Origin: Nitrospira sp. LK70
GTDB lineage: Bacteria > Nitrospirota > Nitrospiria > Nitrospirales > Nitrospiraceae
Assembly (NCBI GenBank): GCA_011090425.1
Contig: PHGD01000009.1
Span: 1-64,000, forward strand
Length of the DNA: 64,000 bases
Direction: 5' to 3'
Part shown: piece by piece, positions 27,727-37,480 of the stretch
How the letters are laid out: each line of letters begins with the position of its first letter
How positions within the stretch are numbered: position 1 is the stretch's first letter
Notes under the pieces: generated by a model
Databases searched by the model: none
Told to the model about the DNA's origin: nothing
The model's input: the letters and a program-made list of their open reading frames with translations, nothing else
Made by a program: the position numbers and the translations under genes

Positions 27727-29514
27727 ATGGGGACGTTGCGAATCGCGATGGCACAGATGAACCCAACTGTCGGGGATTTAACCGGCAACGTCCACCGCAT
27801 TACGACCTGGCTGCGAGACGCGAAGAAGGCCAAAGCCGACGTAGTCGTATTTCCTGAGCTGGCCATTACCGGTTATCCGCCCGAAGACTTGCTGCTCAAG
27901 TCGCAGTTTGTGACGGATAATCTACGGGCCCTGAATGAGATCACCCAAGTCTGTCGCGGTTTGGTTGCCGTGATAGGGTACGTGGGGCGGGAAGAACAAA
28001 TCGACTCGCATCCCCCCCGGGGGTCGATCGTCTCAGTAGGCCGGCATACGCTCTACAATGCGGCAGCATTGATTGCCGATCGCAAGTTAGTCGGTAGTTA
28101 TAGAAAGTGGTGTTTACCCAACTATGGGGTATTCGACGAAAGTCGCTATTTTCGTCCTGGGCTGAGAGTCCCGTTGCTCCTCGTCAACGACACGACAATC
28201 GGGGTGAGCATCTGCGAAGACATTTGGTCGCAGGAAGGGCCTACTCGTGTACAAGCAGCGGTTGGGGCTGAGGTGATCGTCAATATCAATGCCTCTCCCT
28301 TTCATGTCGGCAAAAGTCGTTCGAGGGAGCAGATGCTGGCGACGAGAGCGAGGGAAAACAGGGTCGTTGTTACCTATACGAACATGGTTGGAGGGCAAGA
28401 CGACTTGGTCTTCGACGGGAACAGCTTGATTCTAGACCAATCAGGCAATGTGATCGCACGTGGTCACGCGTTTCGGGAAGAGTTGCTTGTGGCCGATTTG
28501 AACGTGGATGCCGTTTCACGTGGACGTATAGCGAACGGGCGAAAGGCGGCATTGACCGGAAAAGTTGGTTTCGCCGTCGATCGTCTCGTGGTGAACGAGA
28601 CGGCGGTAAAAAAGAAGCATCGGCCTCGAATCGTACCAGGGCTAGCGGAGTCATTGGGTGAGATCGAGGAGGTGTATCAGGCTCTGGTACTGGCCGTGAA
28701 AGATTATGTCCAAAAGAATGGATTTACGCGAGTGGTGATTGGGCTGAGCGGCGGAGTCGATTCGGCAGTGACCGCGGCAATCGCTCTGGATGCCCTTGGT
28801 CCCAAGCACGTGCTCGGTATCTTCATGCCGTCTCCGTACACTTCACATGAAAGCGAAGAGGATGTTGTGGAACTCGTACGGTGTCTTGGCATCGACTTGA
28901 ATACCATCTCGATTACTCCGACATTTGAAGCCTATCGACAGTCTCTGGCATCGTCATTTGTCGATTGCTCGGAGGACGCCACCGAGGAAAACCTCCAGGC
29001 TCGCATTCGCGGCAATCTACTCATGGCGGTATCCAATAAGTTCGGGCATCTGGTTTTGGCCACTGGAAACAAGAGTGAGATAAGTGTGGGGTACTCGACT
29101 CTGTACGGCGACATGGCCGGTGGGTTCGCCGTCATTAAGGATGTGCCGAAGACGATGGTCTACAGCCTGGCGAGGTTACGCAATGAACTTGGTCCATCGC
29201 CCGTGATTCCCAAACGCATCCTGGACCGACCTCCGACCGCCGAGTTGAGGCCGAATCAAAAGGATGAAGACTCTCTTCCACCGTACGCTGTTCTCGATCC
29301 CATTCTTCAAGCATATGTCGAAGAAGACCGCTCGCTCGACGACATCGTCGAGGCAGGGTTCGATCGCGCAACGGTTTCGCGCGTGGTCCGCATGGTCGAT
29401 AGCAGCGAGTTCAAGCGACGTCAGGCACCTCTTGGTGTCAAGATCACTCACCGCGCCTTCGGCAAGGACCGACGGATGCCGATTACGAACGGCTACCGTA
29501 TCACGCAGCCATAG
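27727..29514 (+). CDS. nadE: Glutamine-dependent NAD+ synthetase
   Basis: Encodes 595 residues in two domains. The N-terminal nitrilase-type glutaminase has the Glu in VVFPELAITGYPPE, the Lys in YRKWCLPNYGVFDE and the Cys in VSICEDIW. The C-terminal synthetase has the P-loop SGGVDSAV and LATGNKSEISVGYSTLYGD. Ammonia is channelled from glutamine to nicotinic acid adenine dinucleotide. ATG 27727 has GGAG 4 bases upstream and matches family N-termini. Confidence 0.95.
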   Translation: MGTLRIAMAQMNPTVGDLTGNVHRITTWLRDAKKAKADVVVFPELAITGYPPEDLLLKSQFVTDNLRALNEITQVCRGLVAVIGYVGREEQIDSHPPRGSIVSVGRHTLYNAAALIADRKLVGSYRKWCLPNYGVFDESRYFRPGLRVPLLLVNDTTIGVSICEDIWSQEGPTRVQAAVGAEVIVNINASPFHVGKSRSREQMLATRARENRVVVTYTNMVGGQDDLVFDGNSLILDQSGNVIARGHAFREELLVADLNVDAVSRGRIANGRKAALTGKVGFAVDRLVVNETAVKKKHRPRIVPGLAESLGEIEEVYQALVLAVKDYVQKNGFTRVVIGLSGGVDSAVTAAIALDALGPKHVLGIFMPSPYTSHESEEDVVELVRCLGIDLNTISITPTFEAYRQSLASSFVDCSEDATEENLQARIRGNLLMAVSNKFGHLVLATGNKSEISVGYSTLYGDMAGGFAVIKDVPKTMVYSLARLRNELGPSPVIPKRILDRPPTAELRPNQKDEDSLPPYAVLDPILQAYVEEDRSLDDIVEAGFDRATVSRVVRMVDSSEFKRRQAPLGVKITHRAFGKDRRMPITNGYRITQP

Positions 29515-30213
<699 letters not shown>

Positions 30214-30271
30214 CGGTAAAGGATTCAGGTGCTAAAACAGGATCGCGAAGGAACTTCAAAGGAGGACGAGG

Positions 30272-31681
30272 ATGAACGTGCGGGAGGTATTGGAGTTCGC
30301 CAAGAAGCACAGGGTCCAGATGGTCGATCTGAAATTCGTCGATCTGCCCGGAATGTGGCAGCATATGACCATCCCTGTGAGCGAGCTGACGGAAGGGCTG
30401 TTCAAGGACGGATCCGGCCTTGACGGATCGTCGATTCGCGGCTGGAAGGCCATCAACAACAGCGACTTGTTGATGGTGCCGGACCCTGCCACGGCATGCC
30501 TGGATCCCTTCACGGCGGTCCCGACGCTCAGCCTGACCGGAAATGTCGTGGATCCGATTTCTCGGGAAAATTACGAACGTGATCCAAGGTTTATCGCGCA
30601 AAAGGCTGAAAAGTATCTGCAGAGTACCAAGATCGGCGACGATTCATTCTGGGGGCCGGAAGCCGAGTTTTTTATCTTCGATCATGCTCGTTACGACCAA
30701 ACCAGCCACAGTGGCTTCTACTTTATCGATTCGGAGGAAGGCGCCTGGAACATGGGGCAAGAGGGGATCAACCTGGGGGGGAAGATTCGGCATAAGCAGG
30801 GGTATTTCCCAGTGGCTCCAGCTGATACCCAGCAAGATATCCGGAGCGAGATGGTCCTGGAGATGGAAAAGGTCGGCATCGACGTCGAAAAGCATCATCA
30901 CGAGACGGCCTCGGCCGGGCAGGCCGAAATCGATATCCGATTTGATTCTCTCGTGCGAACCGCGGACAAGATGATGCTGTACAAGTACATCGTCAAAAAC
31001 GTGGCGCGTCGACATGGGAAGACGGTGACATTCATGCCGAAGCCGCTCTTCAGTGATGCCGGATCGGGGATGCACACGCATCAGAGCATCTGGAAAGATG
31101 GGAAGCCGCTCTTTGCCGGGAAAGACTATGCCGGCATCTCACCGCTCTGTTTATATTATATCGGTGGAATCCTGAAGCATGCTCCGGCGCTGGCAGCCTT
31201 TACGAATCCGACGACGAACTCCTACAAGCGCATCACCCCGGGATTCGAAGCGCCGGTGCTGTTGGCCTATTCCAGCCGGAACCGATCGGCCGGCATCCGC
31301 ATTCCAATGTACTCTCCAAGTCCGAAAGCGAAGCGGATCGAAGTGCGGTTTCCCGATCCATCCTGTAATCCCTATTTGGCATTCTCTGCGATGCTCATGG
31401 CGGGGCTCGATGGCATTCAAAACAAGATCAACCCAGGCGAGCCGGCCGAAAAAGACCTCTACGATCTCGATCCGAAAGAGGCGGCGAGTATTCCGACCAT
31501 GCCGGGTAGTTTGGATGAGGCGATCAACAGCCTAGAACGGGACCACCAGTTTCTGCTTAAAGGGGAAGTGTTTACAGAGGATCTGATCGAGGCCTGGATC
31601 GACTATAAGCGAAGCAAGGAGATCGATCAGATGCGCGTGCGGCCACACCCGCACGAGTTCTTTCTCTATTACGACGTCTAG
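30272..31681 (+). CDS. glnA: Glutamine synthetase type I
   Basis: Encodes 469 residues: glutamate + ammonia + ATP to glutamine. Motifs are LDGSSIRGW, the [10 protein letters not shown] metal site, [12 protein letters not shown] and the [20 protein letters not shown] nucleotide loop. The adenylylation Tyr is in [11 protein letters not shown] and falls at residue 397, the same position as in Escherichia coli, so GlnE-type control is expected. The GlnE-like genes at 48-52 kb are likely partners. A strong AAAGGAGG site precedes the ATG. Confidence 0.97.
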   Translation: MNVREVLEFAKKHRVQMVDLKFVDLPGMWQHMTIPVSELTEGLFKDGSGLDGSSIRGWKAINNSDLLMVPDPATACLDPFTAVPTLSLTGNVVDPISRENYERDPRFIAQKAEKYLQSTKIGDDSFWGPEAEFFIFDHARYDQTSHSGFYFIDSEEGAWNMGQEGINLGGKIRHKQGYFPVAPADTQQDIRSEMVLEMEKVGIDVEKHHHETASAGQAEIDIRFDSLVRTADKMMLYKYIVKNVARRHGKTVTFMPKPLFSDAGSGMHTHQSIWKDGKPLFAGKDYAGISPLCLYYIGGILKHAPALAAFTNPTTNSYKRITPGFEAPVLLAYSSRNRSAGIRIPMYSPSPKAKRIEVRFPDPSCNPYLAFSAMLMAGLDGIQNKINPGEPAEKDLYDLDPKEAASIPTMPGSLDEAINSLERDHQFLLKGEVFTEDLIEAWIDYKRSKEIDQMRVRPHPHEFFLYYDV

Positions 31682-31715
31682 CCGTAGGGAGCCGTCGTCG
31701 GACACAAATGGAGGG

Positions 31716-32108
31716 TTAGCGTTTCCCGCAAGCCGCCTTCCAAAGCGCGTGATTGACGTTGCGCTCTTCTACCGGCTGCCAATTCCCGTTTTCGATGTAG
31801 CCGGCTGTCGGTGTGCCGGTGCCCATGTGGCGGGAAAATTCGATGACTTGCAGAACGCGTACGCGGGATTGTTCACAGTCAAATTCCTTGCGGCTCTTGA
31901 AGGACAAGAATCGTGTGGCGCTGTTCCATTTGAGATCCGTTAATTGCCAGAGCGTTGCACGAGTCCCCGCTTGTTGAATAGTTGTTGGGTCGAAGTACAG
32001 GGTCTCGAGACCGGTAGGCTGGTACTGTTTCTCCAGAGCCTCCCAGCGGGCATAGACCGGGCCGGAATTGAGCAGTATCAGCAGGGCGATGAACACGAAT
32101 CCCTTCAT
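31716..32108 (-). CDS. Secreted protein, adhesin-E-like
   Basis: Encodes 130 residues with a clear signal peptide (MKGFVFIALLILLNSGPVYA). The mature part begins RWEALEKQYQPTG and has the pattern LYFDPTTIQQAGTRATLWQLTDLK, resembling the surface-adhesin protein E family found in many Gram-negatives. Two Cys (one in KEFDCEQSR, one in KAACGKR) may pair. It is convergent with glnA. The function is not known; the family name rests on pattern only. Confidence 0.6.
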   Translation of the reverse strand: MKGFVFIALLILLNSGPVYARWEALEKQYQPTGLETLYFDPTTIQQAGTRATLWQLTDLKWNSATRFLSFKSRKEFDCEQSRVRVLQVIEFSRHMGTGTPTAGYIENGNWQPVEERNVNHALWKAACGKR

Positions 32109-32293
32109 GGCAGTTGATCCCCTTCGGCACCGATCGAATCACCCAGTTCTATTCGGAGCGGATTGCATAAAGGGTCGCAGATAAAAAATCAAGGAGCAAG
32201 CCTTTTGTGTCCTGAACTAAACGAGCATGATCAGAGACCCCTTGAGCCTCATCCTAGGGTTAGGTTATTCTCGCGCTTACAACCAGGAGGAAG

Positions 32294-33058
32294 ATGATGC
32301 CGAAACGAGTTCGTACGGGGTTGACAAGGAGCGATATTCTCGATCGATATGTCGAGCGGTTTAAGCAGCAGCTCGTGAAATTTCAACCCTTCCTGTCGCG
32401 TAAGCGTGGGTCGGCTTCGCTTGAAGATTTCGACGACGCGGCGGAAGAGTTGATCAGTCAGGTATTCGGCGCGGCATCGGATGAATCAGAGGCCTATTTC
32501 TTTGCCAAGACGGGTGAATCAGCACTCTTACCTGAAGAGGCGCAGGAGAGCGGGACCCACGATGTGGAACGTGAGAGCCTCCAACAGCGCCGCCAAGTGC
32601 TGGAAAGCTGTTTGGCTGATCTCGAATTACGTCGACGGTTGCAGGCCACGAGAAAAGGGAAAGGGATCGAGGCAGCAGTTGTTGAAGACTATATGTCGCA
32701 TGATGTCCGAAGCATCCACCGGGCTGCGACCATCAAACAAGCGGGGCAGCTGTTGCAAAAGCATAAAGTCGGCTCGCTGATCGTGGATGACGGGTCCCGC
32801 TATATCGGTATCGTGACCGACTCCGATCTCACTCGCAAAGCTATTGCCAAAGGTCTCGACCCTAATACCACGACCGTCGCCACTTGCATGAGTCGGCCAG
32901 TTGTTACGATTGAAGAAGATGAGTCACTCGCCGAAGCCATGTCGCTGATGAAGAAGCAGAGCATCCGACACCTGCCGGTGACTGCCGATGCCACGATCAT
33001 CGGGGTACTTTCGGTCTCTGACCTGCTCCGCGCGTTCGAGGAGCAAAACACTCCGTAG
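32294..33058 (+). CDS. CBS-domain pair protein
   Basis: Encodes 254 residues. The N-terminal half (to about residue 120) is helical and unrecognised. The C-terminal half holds two CBS domains: VEDYMSHDVRSIHRAATIKQAG to IVTDSDLTRKAI, and VATCMSRPVVTIEEDESLAEAM to VLSVSDLLRAF. Such pairs bind adenosine nucleotides and regulate attached or partner proteins; no catalytic domain is attached here. The AGGAGGAAG site is upstream; ATG 32294 or 32297 may be used. Confidence 0.85.
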   Translation: MMPKRVRTGLTRSDILDRYVERFKQQLVKFQPFLSRKRGSASLEDFDDAAEELISQVFGAASDESEAYFFAKTGESALLPEEAQESGTHDVERESLQQRRQVLESCLADLELRRRLQATRKGKGIEAAVVEDYMSHDVRSIHRAATIKQAGQLLQKHKVGSLIVDDGSRYIGIVTDSDLTRKAIAKGLDPNTTTVATCMSRPVVTIEEDESLAEAMSLMKKQSIRHLPVTADATIIGVLSVSDLLRAFEEQNTP

Positions 33059-33142
33059 TCTTCGTACCGCAAACCGCTAGTAGTTGCACAAAACGGCCGA
33101 CGAGAAGCTCTGCCTACTAGGGTCTCGATCGGATACACCACC

Positions 33143-34978
33143 ATGCCACCGATTTTGCTTCTCAGTTGTGAATCTGTCAGCAAGAGCTTCGGGGTCAAAC
33201 CGTTGTTCAGTGACCTTTCACTCGGACTCTGCGAGGGCGATCATGTCGGGCTGATCGGTCCCAATGGGTCAGGGAAGTCCACGCTGCTCAAGATCCTGGC
33301 CGGTCTCGAGGAGCTGGACAGCGGTACCAGGTCTGTGCGGAGGCAGATCCGCATCGGCTATGTTCCGCAAGACCCCTCGTTTATCGAGCAGTCCTCGGTC
33401 GAGGAAACGCTGACCCAAGTCCTTCTCGATGAGGGCCTGGACCAGCATGAGCATGGCGGGCGCATCGCCAAAACGCTCAGCCTCGGAGGGTTTATCCGTG
33501 CCGACCAATCAGTCTCAACGCTCTCCGGAGGATGGAAGAAGCGGCTGGCGATCGCGCGGTCGCTGATGCTGGAACCGGACGTGCTGCTGATGGACGAGCC
33601 GACCAACCATTTGGACGTCGAAGGCATTCTCTGGCTGGAAGGCCTGCTGAAAGCCGAACCCCATGCGTTCATCGTTATTAGTCATGATCGGCGCTTCCTG
33701 GAATCGGTGACCACGAGGATCTGTGAATTGAATCGCCGATATGCCAATGGCGTCTTTCAAGCAAACGGCCGGTACAGCGAGTTTTTGGAGCAACGGGATG
33801 CGGCATTACAGGCCCAGACCGACTATCAGGCATCGTTGGCAAATCGGGTCCGGCGAGAAGTGGAATGGCTCAGACGAGGGCCGAAAGCTCGCACGACCAA
33901 AGCCAAGGCCCGGATCGATGCAGCCGGTCGGATGATCGATGAACTACAAGATATCGAATCACGACAAGCGCAGGGATCAGCCGGGATCGACTTCACAGCC
34001 TCTGGACGCAAGTCGAAACAATTGTTGGTGACAAAGGAGATCGAGAAATCTCTCGGCGGCAAACCGATTGTGTCCAATCTCGATATCGTGATGGGTCCAG
34101 GCGAGCGAATTGGTCTCCTCGGCCCTAATGGTGGTGGCAAGACGACCATCTTAAAACTCTTAGCCGGCATATTGGAGCCGGATCGTGGCACTATCACGCG
34201 TGCCGATCGGTTGCGCGTCGTGACCTTCGAGCAACACCGTGAGTCATTGGACCAGCAAGCCACGTTGCGGCGCGCTCTTGCTCCAGCCGGCGGCGATGCC
34301 ATCGTATACCAGGATCGTTCCGTGCATCTGGCCTCATGGGCCAAGCGCTTCCTCTTCAAGCCGGAGCAGCTCGATCTGCCGGTCTCGCGCCTGTCAGGCG
34401 GCGAGCAGGCTAGGCTACTGATCGCGCGACTTATGCTCCAACCGGCGGATCTCTTGCTCATCGACGAGCCGACGAATGATTTGGATATTCCAACCCTCGA
34501 TGTCCTGGAGGACAGTTTGCTTGAATTTACAGGCGCGCTTGTTTTGGTGACACACGACCGGTGGCTCTTGGAGCGCATCTCCACCAGGCTCCTCGCGTTG
34601 GATGGAACAGGCCGCGCCGAATGGTTCGCCGACTATGCCCAATGGGAAACCGCGCAGGCGAAAAAAGCGACGGAAGAAAGAAAACCTGAGATCGTGGAGG
34701 AAACCTCCCTACCGACGAAGCCGTCCAAGCGGAAAGGTTTGTCGTACAAAGAACAAAAAGAATGGGACCAGATCGAAACGAAAATCCTGGAAGCCGAGGA
34801 AACTGTTGCGACCTGCCAAGCCGCGGCAAATGATCCATCCATCGCCTCATCCGCGCCTGATTTACAAGAGCGGTATGCCGCCCTACAGGCCGCGCAAGCC
34901 GACGTCGAGTGCCTCTACGCCCGATGGGCCGAACTGGACGAAAAACGCGCGCAAGCGATCGGCAGCGGTCGGCCCTAA
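33143..34978 (+). CDS. ABC-F family ATPase (Uup/EttA-like)
   Basis: Encodes 611 residues with two ABC domains and no membrane segments. Walker A motifs are GPNGSGKST and GPNGGGKTT, signatures LSGGWKKR and LSGGEQAR, and Walker B motifs LLMDEPTNHLD and LLIDEPTNDLD. The C-terminus is a charged coiled coil (TKPSKRKGLSYKEQKEWDQI onward), as in Uup. ABC-F proteins act on ribosomes or nucleic acids. The exact subtype is uncertain; the C-terminal helix pair favours Uup. Confidence 0.92.
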   Translation: MPPILLLSCESVSKSFGVKPLFSDLSLGLCEGDHVGLIGPNGSGKSTLLKILAGLEELDSGTRSVRRQIRIGYVPQDPSFIEQSSVEETLTQVLLDEGLDQHEHGGRIAKTLSLGGFIRADQSVSTLSGGWKKRLAIARSLMLEPDVLLMDEPTNHLDVEGILWLEGLLKAEPHAFIVISHDRRFLESVTTRICELNRRYANGVFQANGRYSEFLEQRDAALQAQTDYQASLANRVRREVEWLRRGPKARTTKAKARIDAAGRMIDELQDIESRQAQGSAGIDFTASGRKSKQLLVTKEIEKSLGGKPIVSNLDIVMGPGERIGLLGPNGGGKTTILKLLAGILEPDRGTITRADRLRVVTFEQHRESLDQQATLRRALAPAGGDAIVYQDRSVHLASWAKRFLFKPEQLDLPVSRLSGGEQARLLIARLMLQPADLLLIDEPTNDLDIPTLDVLEDSLLEFTGALVLVTHDRWLLERISTRLLALDGTGRAEWFADYAQWETAQAKKATEERKPEIVEETSLPTKPSKRKGLSYKEQKEWDQIETKILEAEETVATCQAAANDPSIASSAPDLQERYAALQAAQADVECLYARWAELDEKRAQAIGSGRP

Positions 34979-34981
34979 TGT

Positions 34982-35218
34982 GAATAGGAAGCTCACCTTG
35001 CACAGGAGGCAGCAGCTCGTTCGCTGTGTCAAGAAGCGGGACTGACCCAGGCCTAAGTGGCGAAGCGTACCGGCACCACTGCGTCGGCGATCAGCCGCTA
35101 CGAAAATGCGGATTACGATCGCTATGAACTGCGCCCGCTGCAAAAGATTGTCCGTGCCTGCGGCGGCCGGTTGGAGTTTTCGTTAGAGTCAGGGCCCAAA
35201 AGTCATCGAGCTGCATAG
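34982..35218 (+). pseudogene. Decayed copy of the XRE regulator gene at 37178-37480
   Basis: Reads as the same protein as the intact gene 2.2 kb downstream, up to the identical last codons (HRAA and TAG at 35216-35218). It has an internal deletion of the N-terminal part. A nonsense codon is also present: the codon for Gln in LTQAQVAKR is TAA in LTQA-stop-VAKR at about 35055. Nucleotide identity over the last 170 bases is high. It begins just after the ABC-F stop. The two copies flank the IS element and the toxin-antitoxin operon. Confidence 0.8.
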
Positions 35219-35450
35219 TGCAGGCAGCCGCTCGCCGCAAGACGTCTGGTTAGAAAACATCCCCGACCCCTTTGCCTGCGAGTCGAAAAGTTGTTTCAGG
35301 TGATCGCCGTGGCGGCGAAAGGTAAAGGGAAGCAGGGCGCATAGCAGTACAGCCACTTACTGTCGTCCAGACTCCTGTCTGCGAGAATAATCGCCATCCA
35401 AAAACAGCGAAGCCCCACCGGATAGCGACAAGTCGAACGAGCAAGGGATT

Positions 35451-36354
35451 TATAGCTAAACCTGTAATTACTGATAGACACGGAGGTGGGTTTGAGCGAT
35501 CCTGTGGGCATGAGATGCTCAGTAGATTTGCGCCAACGGGTGGTGGATTTTGTGCGGAGTGGTGGCAGCAAGGCCGAGGCGGCTCGGCGGTTCAGGGTTG
35601 GCGAGGCCAGCGTCTACCGCTGGCTCAAGCCCGGGGGCGTGTCGTACAAGCGTCCCGGCCCACAACGGCCCCACAAGCTGGATTGGGAAGCCTTGCGCCG
35701 TCATGTGGAGGCCCATCCCGATCGGACACAAGCAGAACGGGCGCGACAGTTCCAGGTCTCCCGGCATTGCATCTGGCACGCGCTGCAACGGCTGCAGGTG
35801 ACCCATAAAAAAAGGATGGGGTATAAAGAGCGCGACCCTCAACAACGCAGATGGTTCTTACGCCTTCGCGAGCGGTTCTTTCGCCGCAGCAAACAACCCG
35901 TCCATATCGATGAATGCGGCTTTGCGCCTCCGACGGCGCGGCGGTATGGATACGCGCCAAAGGGCCGACGTGTGGCTGGGCTGGTCTCCGGGCATCGGCG
36001 CCCCCGCACCTCGTTGATCGCCGCTCGCATGGACGGACGGCTCGAAGAACCGCTGCTGTTCGAAGGGACCTGCGATACGATGGTCTTCAACGCCTGGCTG
36101 AAAACACGGCTGTGTCCTCGCCTGAATGACCAGCACCTGGTGATCATGGATAACGCCGCCTTCCACAAATCACCCGAAACAGCGCAGCTCATCAAGGACA
36201 CCAGAGCCACCCTGCTGTTCCTGTCACCCTATTCCCCAGACCTCAACCCCATCGAGCATGACTTCGCAGCCCTCAAGAAACACCGGGAGTATCAGGAGCA
36301 TGTAGCCATCGACGACATCGTGAAAGCCTATCAATGATTACGAGCTTAGCTATA
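35451..36354 (+). mobile_element. IS630-type insertion sequence, intact
   Basis: The 26-base ends at 35450-35475 and 36330-36355 are inverted repeats with about 20 matches (both read TATAGCTAA toward the inside). They are bounded by TA dinucleotides at 35451-35452 and 36353-36354, as expected for IS630/Tc1 elements that duplicate TA. The element proper is about 900 bases, 35453-36352. It carries one transposase gene whose stop lies inside the right repeat. The stretch 35219-35450 on its left holds no recognisable gene. Confidence 0.87.
35492..36337 (+). CDS. IS630-family transposase
   Basis: Encodes about 281 residues. An N-terminal helix-turn-helix (RQRVVDFVRSGGSKAEAARRF then ASVYRWL) is followed by a DDE catalytic domain: Asp in HIDECGF, Asp in IMDNAAFHK and Glu in SPDLNPIEHDFAALKK. 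It is uninterrupted and in a single frame, so probably functional. TTG 35492 has GGAGG 5 bases upstream; ATG 35510 is the alternative and matches many relatives. Confidence 0.9.
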   Translation: MSDPVGMRCSVDLRQRVVDFVRSGGSKAEAARRFRVGEASVYRWLKPGGVSYKRPGPQRPHKLDWEALRRHVEAHPDRTQAERARQFQVSRHCIWHALQRLQVTHKKRMGYKERDPQQRRWFLRLRERFFRRSKQPVHIDECGFAPPTARRYGYAPKGRRVAGLVSGHRRPRTSLIAARMDGRLEEPLLFEGTCDTMVFNAWLKTRLCPRLNDQHLVIMDNAAFHKSPETAQLIKDTRATLLFLSPYSPDLNPIEHDFAALKKHREYQEHVAIDDIVKAYQ

Positions 36355-36445
36355 GCCATCAGGTCCATCTTTCCATCTTCATCCCAGTCCTAGGGAAGCC
36401 CATCAAGAACTCTGACCAGCCCGTCAAATCTACAGGCCAATGCGA

Positions 36446-36464
36446 TTGGTTAAAGCGTAACCAA
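36446..36464. promoter_or_regulatory. Palindrome upstream of the toxin-antitoxin operon
   Basis: TTGGTTA (36446-36452) and TAACCAA (36458-36464) form a perfect inverted repeat with a 5-base centre, about 80 bases before the antitoxin start. Type II antitoxin operons are usually autoregulated at such operators, so this is a candidate site. Nothing else was recognised in 36356-36546. Confidence 0.4.
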
Positions 36465-36546
36465 CTTCGTAGTTCGGGTTTCCCACTCTACCCGGCTAGA
36501 CATTATTAAAGGCGCGTTGTAACATTGTAAGGACGCGAGGTGAGGA

Positions 36547-36774
36547 ATGATCAAGAGATTACAGAAGCATGGAAACAGCGCGGCGCTCATCATTGAAAAG
36601 CCAGTCATGCAAGCGCTCGGCATTACAGAAGAAACTCCGCTGCAAGTTACGGTGAATGGCAATGCGCTCGTCATTACGCCGGCTAACGTTGGGGTTGGAC
36701 CTGAACGGATGAAGATGATCATCAAGGATCTTCGCAAACGGTATGGGCCGATGCTGAAGCGCCTGGCGGATTGA
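36547..36774 (+). CDS. AbrB/MazE-type antitoxin
   Basis: Encodes 75 residues with a swapped-hairpin AbrB fold: KRLQKHGNSAALIIEKPVMQ, then TPLQVTVNGNALVITPA. The C-terminal tail (RMKMIIKDLRKRYGPMLKRL) is basic and helical and probably clamps the toxin. It lies 3 bases before the Doc-like toxin gene. The ribosome site GAGGTGAGG precedes ATG 36547. Confidence 0.87.
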   Translation: MIKRLQKHGNSAALIIEKPVMQALGITEETPLQVTVNGNALVITPANVGVGPERMKMIIKDLRKRYGPMLKRLAD

Positions 36775-36777
36775 TCC

Positions 36778-37173
36778 GTGCAGGACACAATCTTCCTGAG
36801 CGTGGACGACGTCCTGTTGCTCCACGCGGATACCATCGATATTGACGGCGGTTCCCATGGAGTGAGGGACCATGGATTGCTGGACGCGGCTGTCGCGATG
36901 CCTCGCCAACAGTTTGGCGGTGCCTATCTTCATGAGGACCTTGCCGCAATGGCGGCGGCCTACATGTTCCATATCGCACAGAATCATCCCTTTGTTGATG
37001 GAAACAAGCGGGCAGCCGCTCTGTCTGCGCTTGTCTTTCTCAACGTGAATGGGATTGCGGAGCTTCCTGAGCCCAAAGAACTCGAAACAATCACTCTGCA
37101 GGTTGCTGCAGGGGAGTTGAGCAAGGATACAGTGATGCAATGGCTGCGGGATCAGATCGGCAAGAAAAACTAA
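36778..37173 (+). CDS. doc: Death-on-curing (Doc/Fic-fold) toxin
   Basis: Encodes 131 residues with the Doc motif HPFVDGNKRAAA (His70, Asp74, Asn76, Lys77, Arg78). Doc proteins of phage P1 type phosphorylate EF-Tu and stop translation. The catalytic residues are all present, so the toxin looks active. GTG 36778 follows the antitoxin stop directly. The partner is AbrB-like rather than the classical Phd. Confidence 0.9.
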   Translation: MQDTIFLSVDDVLLLHADTIDIDGGSHGVRDHGLLDAAVAMPRQQFGGAYLHEDLAAMAAAYMFHIAQNHPFVDGNKRAAALSALVFLNVNGIAELPEPKELETITLQVAAGELSKDTVMQWLRDQIGKKN

Positions 37174-37177
37174 AGTT

Positions 37178-37480
37178 GTGGGAAGAGGCAAAGGATGGCT
37201 GGATAGGAAGCTGGCAGATGCAAAATTTCGCAAAGGATTTGAGGAAGAGTTGCAAAAACTGGCCATTGTCGAGCAGCTCGCTCACCTGCGTCAAGAAGCG
37301 GGACTGACCCAAGCGCAAGTGGCGAAGCGGACCGGCACCACTGCGTCGGCAATCAGCCGCTATGAAGACGCGGACTACGATCGCTATGAACTGCGCACGC
37401 TGCAAGAGATTGTCCGTGCCTGCGGCGGCCGGTTGGGGATTTCCTTGAAGTCAGGAACCAAATCCCATCGAGCTGCATAG
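37178..37480 (+). CDS. XRE-family helix-turn-helix regulator
   Basis: Encodes 100 residues. The helix-turn-helix is HLRQEAGLTQAQVAKRTGTTASAISRYE, followed by a HigA-like tail (TLQEIVRACGGRLGISL). It starts at GTG 37178, 4 bases after the Doc stop, so it is probably the third gene of the operon and a candidate autoregulator. No HigB-like toxin is adjacent. A broken copy lies at 34982-35218. Confidence 0.85.
   Translation: MGRGKGWLDRKLADAKFRKGFEEELQKLAIVEQLAHLRQEAGLTQAQVAKRTGTTASAISRYEDADYDRYELRTLQEIVRACGGRLGISLKSGTKSHRAA

Noticed and set aside
35219-35450. Minus-strand open frame left of the IS element
   Set aside because: It has no ribosome site and no recognisable protein pattern, and its composition looks random.
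37178-37480. HigBA toxin-antitoxin pair
   Set aside because: The XRE protein is HigA-like, but no HigB-type gene lies next to it; it follows Doc instead.
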